Assembly: GCA_937924465.1 (NCBI GenBank)
Contig: CALDSP010000065.1
Location: 1-10,997 of the forward strand
Length of the DNA stretch: 10,997 nucleotides
Source of the DNA: an uncultured Leptospiraceae bacterium
GTDB taxonomy: Bacteria; Spirochaetota; Leptospiria; Leptospirales; Leptospiraceae
Direction: 5' to 3'
Below, one piece after another: positions 1-6,360 of this stretch (its first letter is position 1; each line of letters begins with the position of its first letter). The translations under genes were made by a program, and so were the position numbers. The notes under the pieces were generated by a model that saw only the letters and a program-made list of their open reading frames with translations, did no database searches and was not told the DNA's origin.

Positions 1-503
1 AATTAAGAGAAAGAGAATCCGGAGTTTTTGATTTAATTATGCATAATGGAGTAATTGATATAACCCGTTTTCAAATGTTTAGCTTTACAATTCTTACAGT
101 TGTACTTTATATTTTTAATTTATATAACTCTGATATTTTAATGGGTATGCCAGATATTCCAACTACTCTACATGGTTTGTTACTTTCTAGCCAAGCGGGT
201 TATCTCGGTGGGAAGATGACGGGAGATAAAATTGTTGTAAATCAGATTTTACCTTCAAAAATAAAATTAGGAGAAACTCAAGAACTCACCTTAATTGGGA
301 ATGGGTTTGCAGATGGAATTAAAATCATGATAGAAGGACAAGATCCTATTAAAGTAAAGTTTATTGACCCAACAGTTGTAAAATTTACAGCGAAAAATTT
401 AAAAACTATAGGAAAGAAAAATTTATTGATAATTCCTGTCTCTGGTTCAATTGTAGAAATTCATGACGCTATTGAAGTAATCCTTGAAGAAAAAAAAGAA
501 TAA
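1..503 (+). CDS. C-terminal part of a membrane protein with IPT/TIG-like domain (5' partial)
   Basis: The reading frame is open from base 3 to the TAA at 501-503. Residues before the first Met (base 39) look coding, so this is probably the end of a longer gene whose start lies outside the window. A hydrophobic helix runs from about base 69 to 125. A second, weaker hydrophobic stretch (about 147-218) contains MPDIPTTLHGLLLSSQAGYLGGK. This resembles the 'RLQM...MPE...LLALMGIS..GYLG.K' end of a family of multi-helix membrane proteins known to me only as hypothetical. About 85 residues follow (roughly bases 235-490) with IPT/TIG-like features: an initial 'ILPSKIKLGE', a central 'GNGF' and a beta-strand pattern ending in 'VEIHDAIEVI'. 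Such Ig-like folds usually mediate binding. No enzymatic motif is visible, and the role is unknown. It converges with the DUF1564 gene 13 bases away, with no room for a separate terminator. Confidence 0.65.
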   Translation, partial: LRERESGVFDLIMHNGVIDITRFQMFSFTILTVVLYIFNLYNSDILMGMPDIPTTLHGLLLSSQAGYLGGKMTGDKIVVNQILPSKIKLGETQELTLIGNGFADGIKIMIEGQDPIKVKFIDPTVVKFTAKNLKTIGKKNLLIIPVSGSIVEIHDAIEVILEEKKE

Positions 504-516
504 AATGTATATGGCT

Positions 517-1038
517 TTATTGCTTATGATGGTCGTAAAATGTGACCCAACGTTCTAAAATGCTCCTTCCTTTACGTAAAACTTTTCGTAATTGAGGAAT
601 TCTTGCGTAGGACGATGTAGTAACAACAACGCTGAATGTTCGAAAGGATTTTTTATTCACGACAATTTCATTCTCTTTTTCAATTTCTAAAAGTCTCACA
701 AACATAAAAGTTGCAGAAATTCCTAAAGCATCCGCCCACATCTTAAGTTCTAACCAATCCCTGTTTTCTGGACGAAATTTCCACTTAACATAAGTCTGTC
801 CTCTTTTTTGATACTCTGTTTTGGGATTTTTAGATGGCTTAAAGTAGTCAGAGTATAAAAGGAATCTATATCGTTTTAACAATATACTTAAGTATTTCTC
901 CAAGCCTTTATGTCTCTTGATTCCCCTTTGTATGGTAGAATCCAATCGAAGAGGAATTCTAAGAGTAGAGACAGTTTTTCGTTTTGATTTAATTTCAAGA
1001 GTTTGCTTTTGTTCATTTAAAATAAATCCATACTTCAT
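517..1038 (-). CDS. DUF1564 family protein, copy A
   Basis: A 173-residue basic protein of the DUF1564 family, which I know as a paralogous family of Leptospira with no assigned function. The recognisable core is YLxxLLKRYRFLxY near residues 49-62, then KTEYQKRG and the RPENRDWLELKMWAD block, followed by LGISATxMFVRLLEIE. The early KTVSTLRIP segment and the regular helices are reminiscent of small ribbon-helix-helix-like regulators, but that is inference only. A TTG at 1065 would add nine residues. I prefer the ATG at 1038 because copy B (4685-5206) then has exactly the same length with no gaps. The 47 bases upstream are also conserved between copies, but without third-position bias, so they look non-coding. 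No Shine-Dalgarno sequence precedes the ATG; the leader is pyrimidine-rich. About 115 of 173 residues match copy B by my hand alignment. Confidence 0.85.
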   Translation of the reverse strand: MKYGFILNEQKQTLEIKSKRKTVSTLRIPLRLDSTIQRGIKRHKGLEKYLSILLKRYRFLLYSDYFKPSKNPKTEYQKRGQTYVKWKFRPENRDWLELKMWADALGISATFMFVRLLEIEKENEIVVNKKSFRTFSVVVTTSSYARIPQLRKVLRKGRSILERWVTFYDHHKQ

Positions 1039-1085
1039 GTAAGGGAAGAATAAACAATTTTTCAAAAAGAATGCACAAATACGAA
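1039..1085 (-). promoter_or_regulatory. Conserved leader upstream of DUF1564 copy A
   Basis: The 47 bases before the ATG align without gaps to the same positions before DUF1564 copy B, with 34 of 47 identical by hand count. The best-conserved block is TTCGTATTTGTGCA (1072-1085 on the minus strand), beginning 47 bases and ending 34 bases before the ATG in both copies. Mismatches fall evenly over the three codon positions, which argues against a longer protein start. It may hold the promoter or a regulator site. No clear -10/-35 pair and no purine-rich ribosome binding site are visible. Confidence 0.45.
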
Positions 1086-1124
1086 TGTATGAGTGAATTT
1101 TAAAGAAAAAAAGAATAAGATTTA

Positions 1125-1146
1125 TAGCTCATTAAAAAATGAGCTA
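1125..1146 (-). terminator. Probable intrinsic terminator after htpG
   Basis: A perfect 9-bp stem (1125-1133 pairing with 1138-1146, TAGCTCATT/AATGAGCTA) closes a four-base loop (1134-1137). It starts four bases after the htpG stop. Read on the minus strand it is followed by a T-rich but interrupted tract (roughly 1100-1124). The stem is AT-rich and the T-tract is not immediate, so efficiency may be modest. It would separate batD-htpG from DUF1564 copy A, which then needs its own promoter. Confidence 0.6.
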
Positions 1147-1149
1147 CAT

Positions 1150-2967
1150 TTATATTAAACTTTCTAGAACAGAATTAGCCCGTTTCAAAAAGTTTCCAAG
1201 TTCTTGGTCACTCATGATTTTTGCAGAAAGTTGAGCCAAATCGTAAATATGTTGCACGATGAGCTTTGCTTTATCTATATTGACACCTTGATAGATATTA
1301 AGAGCCGATTTAACAATTCTTGAATTACTATTTACAAGTAGAGTATGATTTCGAAATAGTTTAGTTTTGTCTTGGGTAACTCCAAGATTCATTTCACTAA
1401 TACGACGCATATATTCTGGAAGGATAATCATAGCGGGAACATCAGCAGATTTTAGAGCTTCTACTTTGATTTCTAACCCATCTCTTTTTAAAACATTTTC
1501 GAAAAGTTCTTTGATTTTATCCGCTTCCGTTTTGTTCTCGCTATCTACTAGGTTCGATTTACCTTCTTTATCAATGACTTGATCAATTACATCAGAGTCC
1601 ACCCTTTGGAAATGCATTTCGGAATTTTTACCTTCCAAAAACTGTAGGAAATGAGTATCAATTCTAGAATCTGTAAAAATAGCTTCTAGTCCTTGAGATC
1701 GAAATAAATCCAAGATCCCAGAATTTGCCTCACTTTCTGGAGCATAAAAAACTCTATTAGAATTTTTCTCTTTATTGCGAGTCCAGTAATCTTCTAAAGT
1801 GACATATCCTCCGTTGGAAGATTTGAACAACAGAACATCTTTTGTTCCTTCATAAAATTTTTCGTCTTGCATCATTCCAAATTTTACAAAGATAGAAATT
1901 TCTTCCCAAATTTTTTGAAATGCCACAGAGTCTTTCTTGTATTCCTCTGAAAGCCGATCTGCAATTTTTTTCACAATATGAGCAGAAATTTTTTTCACAA
2001 GAGGATCTGTTTGTAAATAGGAACGGGAAACGTTGAGTGGTAGATCTGGAATATCCACAGCACCACGTAAGACTGTTAAAAATTCTGGAACCAATTCATT
2101 AGCTCCATCGCTTACAAAAACATGATTGCAATAAAGTTTAATAGAACTTTTGCTTGCATCTAACTCATGAGTAAGTTTTGGAAAATAAAGAATTCCTTGC
2201 ACTCGAAAGGGATAATCTACGTTTAAATGAATATGAAAATGTGCTTCCCCAGAGAAAGGAAATAAATAATTGTAAAACTCTTTATAATCTTCAGCCTTAA
2301 CATTACTTGGATTTTCAACCCAAAGAGGTTTTTGCTTGTTAGCCAACTCTCCACTTACATAAATAGGCACAGGGAGAAAATCACAATATTTCTTGACTAG
2401 TTCTTTGAGTTTCCATTTATCTAAATATTCACCACTCTCAGAATCCATATGTAAAATAATTTTAGTTCCACGACTCGTTTTATCAATAGGAGAAATCTTA
2501 AAATCAATACCCGACTCACTTTCCCAACAGATAGCTTGAGAATCTTTTATGTAAGACTTGGTTTCAATAATCACTTTTTTAGATACCATAAAAGAAGAAT
2601 AAAAACCCAAGCCAAAATGACCAATGATTCCAACTTCGCCCTCACTCATTTTATACTTTTGAGCAAAATCTTGAGCACTACTAAAAGCAATTTGATTGAT
2701 ATACTTTTTAACTTCCTCCGCGGTCATTCCAATTCCATTGTCTTCCACTGTGAGAGTTCTAGCTTCCTGATCATAATAAATATCCACACGATAATCGGAA
2801 CCACCTTCAAATTCTTCTGTAAGAGCAATCTTTTTTAGTTTATTGATAGCATCCACAGCATTAGAAACTAATTCTCGCAAAAAAATATCTCTTTCTGAAT
2901 ATAACCATTTTTTAATGATTGGAAATATGTTCTCTGTTTGTACTGAAATTTTCCCAGTTTCATTCAT
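1150..2967 (-). CDS. htpG: Molecular chaperone HtpG (bacterial Hsp90)
   Basis: A cytosolic ATP-dependent Hsp90 chaperone of 605 residues (E. coli HtpG has 624). The N-terminal GHKL ATPase domain shows the catalytic Glu and Mg-binding Asn in LRELVSNAVDA (E32, N36), the nucleotide-binding VEDNGIGM (D76), the lid glycines in GHFGLGFYS (116-124) and RGTKI (166-170). The middle domain (about 215-480) has the NVSR motif with the phosphate-contacting Arg315 and Gln319. The C-terminal dimerisation domain follows (about 490-605). The motif reads NVSRSYLQ where E. coli has NVSREILQ. This, with the start 'TENIFPIIKKWLYS' and the 'LYCNHVFVSD' segment, recalls HtpG of Bacteroidetes more than that of Proteobacteria. 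The ATG overlaps the batD stop by four bases and has a strong ribosome binding site, so the pair is co-transcribed and probably translationally coupled. Confidence 0.97.
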   Translation of the reverse strand: MNETGKISVQTENIFPIIKKWLYSERDIFLRELVSNAVDAINKLKKIALTEEFEGGSDYRVDIYYDQEARTLTVEDNGIGMTAEEVKKYINQIAFSSAQDFAQKYKMSEGEVGIIGHFGLGFYSSFMVSKKVIIETKSYIKDSQAICWESESGIDFKISPIDKTSRGTKIILHMDSESGEYLDKWKLKELVKKYCDFLPVPIYVSGELANKQKPLWVENPSNVKAEDYKEFYNYLFPFSGEAHFHIHLNVDYPFRVQGILYFPKLTHELDASKSSIKLYCNHVFVSDGANELVPEFLTVLRGAVDIPDLPLNVSRSYLQTDPLVKKISAHIVKKIADRLSEEYKKDSVAFQKIWEEISIFVKFGMMQDEKFYEGTKDVLLFKSSNGGYVTLEDYWTRNKEKNSNRVFYAPESEANSGILDLFRSQGLEAIFTDSRIDTHFLQFLEGKNSEMHFQRVDSDVIDQVIDKEGKSNLVDSENKTEADKIKELFENVLKRDGLEIKVEALKSADVPAMIILPEYMRRISEMNLGVTQDKTKLFRNHTLLVNSNSRIVKSALNIYQGVNIDKAKLIVQHIYDLAQLSAKIMSDQELGNFLKRANSVLESLI

Positions 2968-4634
2968 ATCTTCTCACCTCCGGTAGATTGACGTTGAATC
3001 AATGATATAAGTTCTTCTTTGTCCTCTTTTTTTAAAGTTTTATATATGTCAACTAGTTTTTTGTTTGAATGTTCAGACTTGATTTGCAATATTTTATTTA
3101 TAAAAGCTGAAGAAAATCCTTTACTGTATAAATAATTTTTTAATAAACTCCCTGTTTTACTGCCAATTAACTTATCTAGCTCTTGAAGTTTTTCCAAAGT
3201 CTGAGCATCCAAGAAATGCAATTGTAAATGGATAATTTTTTGAATATAGAAAAGCAAATCTTCCTTAAAATTATATAATAAAAAAATCAAACTTCCTAAA
3301 AGCAAAAAAGAAAGAACTGGTAAATAAAAATTTTTTTCTGATTCTATTTGTTCCTCGGAAATCTCTACCTTAGGTAAAACTTCAATTTTAGGAATTTGAA
3401 TAGTACTCTCTTGATACTCTTCTACTTCGGGATTAAAAAAGTTTATGCTTAAATTTCCTAAATCAAGCGTCCCTTCTTGTAGAGGAAAAATCGAATATTG
3501 AAATTGAATATTTGTTTTAAAAGCATATCTCCCCTCCCCAACCTTTGTAAAATTGCGATCTCTTTTTTCTCCTAAGAAACTAATCCTAGCTTTGCAAGTG
3601 TACATTTTGCAGTGATGAGTCAGTGGATCATTAAATAAAACTCCTGTTCCAATTCCAGAGATTTCTAAATTCACTTGAACAGGTTCTCCAAAGTAAATTT
3701 GTTCTGAAGAAACCTTCACCTGCACTTTGTAATTTCCTACTTCTCCAGAAAAATTGCTGGGACTAGGCTGAGGCAATTCTAAAACGGTAACTTCCGATGG
3801 TTCAGCTTCAATGCTTTTTTGTGAAAACAAAGATTCTAAAGCTCCATCTATGATTAAAAAATTGGTCTTGCCTATTTTATACTTTCCTTTCCGCAATGGA
3901 GAAAGTGCATATACCTCTCTTTGATATGGAAATAAATTATATACTACTCCATTGTATTCGTCAGTTAAAGGAGCTTCAATGCTCACGTTGGAAAGAAGTT
4001 CCACAGTAAAAAATGGAAACTCTGGGTTAACTTGTTGGTTTCTTTCCAAAAACCATCCTGTCATATCTCGTAAAAAAAATAGATAATATCCAACTAAGGT
4101 TTCTCCTATGTATACTCGATTCTTATTTACCCGAAAAACAATGTGGATATCATCTAAATTTGGAAGATAACTCCCAAGTCTTTTTTGAAATCCAAAAACC
4201 CGATCAAATAAACTATCAAACTCGTCTAAGTTCTGCGCGTGATTAGAATATTTTTCTTTGGTTACCTCAAATGTTTGTGGTGGAATTAAAATTGAATTTC
4301 CATTTTCTATAACCGTAAAAGCTGGAGTTTGCAACCTACCATCCTTTGGAGTTACTACACGAAACTTTAAAGTTCTCTTTTGAAATACCTTTCCATTTAC
4401 CATAGAAAAGTTATCTTGAGAACCCAAGTATTCTACACTGACTTGATTCTGTGTAACAACTCTCTGCGGAACCTCCAAGCTAGGTCGACCTTCGAAATCC
4501 AATTCTAATTGCAAAGGCTCTCCCTTTTTAATTTTACTCTTAGATAAATGAACTAAAGGCTCTGCTGAGACTTCTCTACTTACAAAAATCAAAAAAAACA
4601 ACAATAAGATTTTCATCGCATTTCTACTGTTCAT
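2964..4634 (-). CDS. batD: BatD family protein (Bacteroides aerotolerance / oxygen tolerance)
   Basis: A 556-residue envelope protein matching the BatD layout. It has a signal peptide (hydrophobic 9-19, likely cleavage after VSA at 24) and a long beta-rich extracytoplasmic region with two repeats of the type 'hlskskIkkGEplqleldfeG' (residues 27-50) and 'VkVsseqIYFGEPVqVNLeIsG' (around 305-330). One transmembrane helix follows (about 436-456), then a cytoplasmic helical tail of about 100 residues. Bat proteins are linked to aerotolerance and envelope stress, usually alongside MoxR AAA ATPase and BatA/BatB VWA proteins, but none of those is in this window. The immediate upstream gene on the strand is DUF1564 copy B, 50 bases away. 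The first ATG (4634) and one six codons later (4616) are both possible; neither has a clear ribosome binding site, and both keep the signal peptide. htpG follows with a four-base overlap. Confidence 0.85.
   Translation of the reverse strand: MNSRNAMKILLLFFLIFVSREVSAEPLVHLSKSKIKKGEPLQLELDFEGRPSLEVPQRVVTQNQVSVEYLGSQDNFSMVNGKVFQKRTLKFRVVTPKDGRLQTPAFTVIENGNSILIPPQTFEVTKEKYSNHAQNLDEFDSLFDRVFGFQKRLGSYLPNLDDIHIVFRVNKNRVYIGETLVGYYLFFLRDMTGWFLERNQQVNPEFPFFTVELLSNVSIEAPLTDEYNGVVYNLFPYQREVYALSPLRKGKYKIGKTNFLIIDGALESLFSQKSIEAEPSEVTVLELPQPSPSNFSGEVGNYKVQVKVSSEQIYFGEPVQVNLEISGIGTGVLFNDPLTHHCKMYTCKARISFLGEKRDRNFTKVGEGRYAFKTNIQFQYSIFPLQEGTLDLGNLSINFFNPEVEEYQESTIQIPKIEVLPKVEISEEQIESEKNFYLPVLSFLLLGSLIFLLYNFKEDLLFYIQKIIHLQLHFLDAQTLEKLQELDKLIGSKTGSLLKNYLYSKGFSSAFINKILQIKSEHSNKKLVDIYKTLKKEDKEELISLIQRQSTGGEKI
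2974..2981 (-). promoter_or_regulatory. Strong ribosome binding site of htpG inside batD
   Basis: GGAGGTGA lies six bases before the htpG ATG and within the last codons of batD. It nearly completes the anti-16S sequence and fixes the htpG start. It is by far the best Shine-Dalgarno sequence in the window, suggesting htpG is translated more than its upstream partner. Confidence 0.85.
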
Positions 4635-4684
4635 TCATAAAATAGACATTCAAAAAAGCGATCTGTTTTTTTAGAATTTTTAGG

Positions 4685-5206
4685 CTAACTCGGTGTCGGG
4701 TCATAAAAGGTAATTCCTCTTTCAAAAATGCTTCGTCCTTTTCGTAAAACCTTTCGTGACTGAGGAACCCTAGTATAGAATGGAGAAGTAACAACAAAGC
4801 TGATGGCTCGAAATCGTTTATCATTCACAACAACGTCAAAATATTCTTCAATTTCAAGAAGTCTCACAAACATTAGCGTTGCCGAAATCCCTAAGGAATC
4901 CGCCCACATCTTTAGCTCCAACCAGTCTCTGTTTTCAGGACGAAATTTCTTAGTAACATACTTCTCACCACGCTTTTGATACTCCGTTTTTAGATTTTTG
5001 GAGGGCTGAAAGTAATTTGCATAAAACAGAAACCTGTATCTTTTTAATAACACACCTAAATATCTACTTAAATTTCCATGCCTTGCAATAGCTCTGTCCA
5101 CAGCATTTTCCAACCAAATAGGAAATCTTAAAGTAGAAACTGTCTTTGAATAAGATGCCATGTTCAGACTTTGTTTTGATTCGTTTAAAATAAATTCATA
5201 CTTCAT
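4685..5206 (-). CDS. DUF1564 family protein, copy B
   Basis: A 173-residue paralogue of copy A (517-1038) with the same blocks in the same places: KTVSTLR, LLKRYRFL, PSKN.KTEYQKRG, KFRPENRDWLELKMWAD, LGISAT.MFVRLLEIE and a basic C-terminal RKVLRKGRSI.ER segment. Differences concentrate in residues 10-50 and at the very C-terminus. The frame is open further upstream to a GTG at 5371, which would add 55 residues. That extension has no ribosome binding site and is not matched over most of its length by copy A. The ATG at 5206 gives equal lengths and is preferred. It is transcribed toward batD with a 50-base gap and could be co-transcribed with it. No obvious terminator lies between them. Function is unknown; a DNA- or RNA-binding role is a guess from the basic composition. 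Confidence 0.83.
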   Translation of the reverse strand: MKYEFILNESKQSLNMASYSKTVSTLRFPIWLENAVDRAIARHGNLSRYLGVLLKRYRFLFYANYFQPSKNLKTEYQKRGEKYVTKKFRPENRDWLELKMWADSLGISATLMFVRLLEIEEYFDVVVNDKRFRAISFVVTSPFYTRVPQSRKVLRKGRSIFERGITFYDPTPS

Positions 5207-5253
5207 AAAACAGAAGAGTCTACAAATTTTAAAAAAAACTGCAAAAACACGAA
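5207..5253 (-). promoter_or_regulatory. Conserved leader upstream of DUF1564 copy B
   Basis: This is the counterpart of the leader before copy A. The block TTCGTGTTTTTGCA (5240-5253, minus strand) differs from the copy A block at two of 14 bases and sits at the identical distance from the ATG. A T-run, an A-run and a pyrimidine-rich stretch follow in both. No Shine-Dalgarno sequence is seen, so translation initiation here may be SD-independent. Confidence 0.45.
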
Positions 5254-5258
5254 CAACT

Positions 5259-5279
5259 GAAATTTTTCTAAAAAATTTC
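5259..5279. repeat. Perfect AT-rich inverted repeat
   Basis: GAAATTTTT (5259-5267) and AAAAATTTC (5271-5279) form a perfect 9-bp inverted repeat around CTA. It lies six bases upstream of the shared DUF1564 copy B leader, and copy A has no equivalent. It could be an operator or weak hairpin. With such AT-rich arms in AT-rich DNA it could also arise by chance. Confidence 0.35.
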
Positions 5280-5349
5280 GTAGAATTATCGAAACTTTTT
5301 TCAGAAGGCTCTGTGTTGTTACTACACCCGCCTTTTAGAAAGTCAGCAT

Positions 5350-5366
5350 TTTGTATGAGATACAAA
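5350..5366. promoter_or_regulatory. Candidate operator: 7-3-7 palindrome in the divergent intergenic region
   Basis: TTTGTAT GAG ATACAAA is a perfect palindrome with a three-base centre. It lies between the divergent DUF1564 copy B and the SPFH lipoprotein gene, 23 bases before a TTGACA hexamer. Size and position suit a dimeric repressor or activator. It does not match the TTTG-N5-CAAA form I recall for a leptospiral LexA box, because the spacing here is nine bases. The regulator is unknown. Confidence 0.35.
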
Positions 5367-5389
5367 GTCACTAAGAAATGAAAAAGCTA

Positions 5390-5395
5390 TTGACA
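5390..5395 (+). promoter_or_regulatory. Possible -35 element (TTGACA) for the SPFH-GH5 unit
   Basis: An exact consensus TTGACA lies 29 bases before the ATG at 5425. No good TATAAT-like hexamer is found at 16-18 bases, and TACAAA (5417-5422) is too far and too near the ATG. If this is the -35 box, the 5' leader would be absent or only a few bases long. This is a weak call. Confidence 0.25.
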
Positions 5396-5424
5396 CTTTC
5401 TTATTTTTTGAAAGACTACAAAGT

Positions 5425-6360
5425 ATGAAAAACAAAACAACTTTTCTAACTTTACTAATCCTTTCCCTTCTCAATTGTGCTAGCCTTTATACAGATATCC
5501 CCTTAGGTCATAAGGGTATACTATGGGATAGTGCGAACAGAAAAAAAGAGACTCTGGAACCAGGACGGTATAACATAGCATTTTCTCCCTTTAAAAGAAT
5601 TGATATTTACGATACACGATGGCAATCTTACAAAGAAAACCATGTGGAAGTGATTACACAGGATGATCTCCATATCGATGTAGTAGCATCCATTATCATC
5701 CGTCCCGATCCCACCAAAATACAAGAAATTCATTCAGAGGTAGGTAGTAACTACTACAAAACAATCGTTCAGTCAGAATTCCGCACAGCGATTCGAAATA
5801 TTCTTTCCGCTTACCCTTACATACAAATCGCAAAAAAATCCCCTGACATAGAAAGAGACATAACAGAAGCTGTTGCCAACAAGGTACGTTCCAAATACAT
5901 TCAGGTAGATGATGTAAACATTGACGATATAAATTTAAGTAGAGAGATATTAGAAAAAATTGAAGAAAAACTAAAACGCCAACAAGAAGCAGAAGCTATG
6001 AAATTCATAAAACGTAAAGCAGAAGAAGAAGCAGAAATTTCCCGTATTCAAGCCCAAAAGGAGACAGAAACAGAACTTATTCGAGCAAAAAATGAAGATA
6101 AGATTGCGAGAATGCGTGCCAAACGAGAAGCAGAAGAAGAGCTTATTAAAGCAGAAGCTAGAGCAAAGTCCCAAAAACTAATCAATTCTACAATTTCTGA
6201 AAATTATTTAAAGCTAAGAACTCTTGAAGCTCACTATAAAGCCTTTGAAAGTCCCAATGCTAAAGTCATTTATATACCTGTAGGAAAAAATGGACTTCCT
6301 ATTTACATAAGTCCTATAGAAAAATGGTTACAAGAAGATGAAATCAAACACAACAGATAA
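5425..6360 (+). CDS. Band 7/SPFH (prohibitin-like) lipoprotein
   Basis: A 311-residue protein with a lipoprotein signal peptide: KNK, a hydrophobic core to residue 16, and the lipid-attachment Cys at 18 in LLNC, a loose spirochaetal lipobox. The SPFH domain covers roughly 23-180, opening with the prohibitin-like IPLGHKGILWD and containing the 'evITqDdlhidVvasIiiRpDP' strand pair. A highly charged Glu/Lys/Arg/Ala-rich coiled coil fills about 175-255, and a short C-terminal domain ends in 'VIYIPVGKNGLPIYIS'. SPFH proteins form large membrane-bound ring or cage oligomers that organise membrane microdomains or regulate proteases. A lipid anchor instead of an N-terminal transmembrane helix places this one on the periplasmic side or in the outer membrane. 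The last 23 bases overlap the GH5 gene, so the two are almost certainly co-expressed. No clear ribosome binding site precedes the ATG. The substrate or client is unknown. Confidence 0.88.
   Translation: MKNKTTFLTLLILSLLNCASLYTDIPLGHKGILWDSANRKKETLEPGRYNIAFSPFKRIDIYDTRWQSYKENHVEVITQDDLHIDVVASIIIRPDPTKIQEIHSEVGSNYYKTIVQSEFRTAIRNILSAYPYIQIAKKSPDIERDITEAVANKVRSKYIQVDDVNIDDINLSREILEKIEEKLKRQQEAEAMKFIKRKAEEEAEISRIQAQKETETELIRAKNEDKIARMRAKREAEEELIKAEARAKSQKLINSTISENYLKLRTLEAHYKAFESPNAKVIYIPVGKNGLPIYISPIEKWLQEDEIKHNR

Noticed and set aside
2536..2838. 100-codon rightward open frame inside htpG
   Set aside because: It is the complement of a conserved part of the HtpG ATPase domain. Codon constraint there is explained by htpG.
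4624..4824. 66-codon leftward open frame between batD and DUF1564 copy B
   Set aside because: It overlaps the 3' end of copy B in another frame and lacks similarity to anything I recognise.
517..5206. Composite transposon with DUF1564 genes as insertion sequences
   Set aside because: No transposase motif, terminal inverted repeats or target-site duplications are visible at either copy.
5350..5366. LexA (SOS) box
   Set aside because: The half-sites TTTG and CAAA are separated by nine bases, not the five I recall for Leptospira, so I list it only as an unnamed palindrome.
5207..5371. N-terminal extension of DUF1564 copy B to the GTG at 5371
   Set aside because: There is no ribosome binding site. 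Copy A lacks a matching extension beyond about 16 codons, and the shared part shows mismatches spread evenly over codon positions.
5971..6174. Leftward open frame rich in Phe and Cys
   Set aside because: It is the antisense image of the Glu/Lys-rich coiled coil of the SPFH protein.
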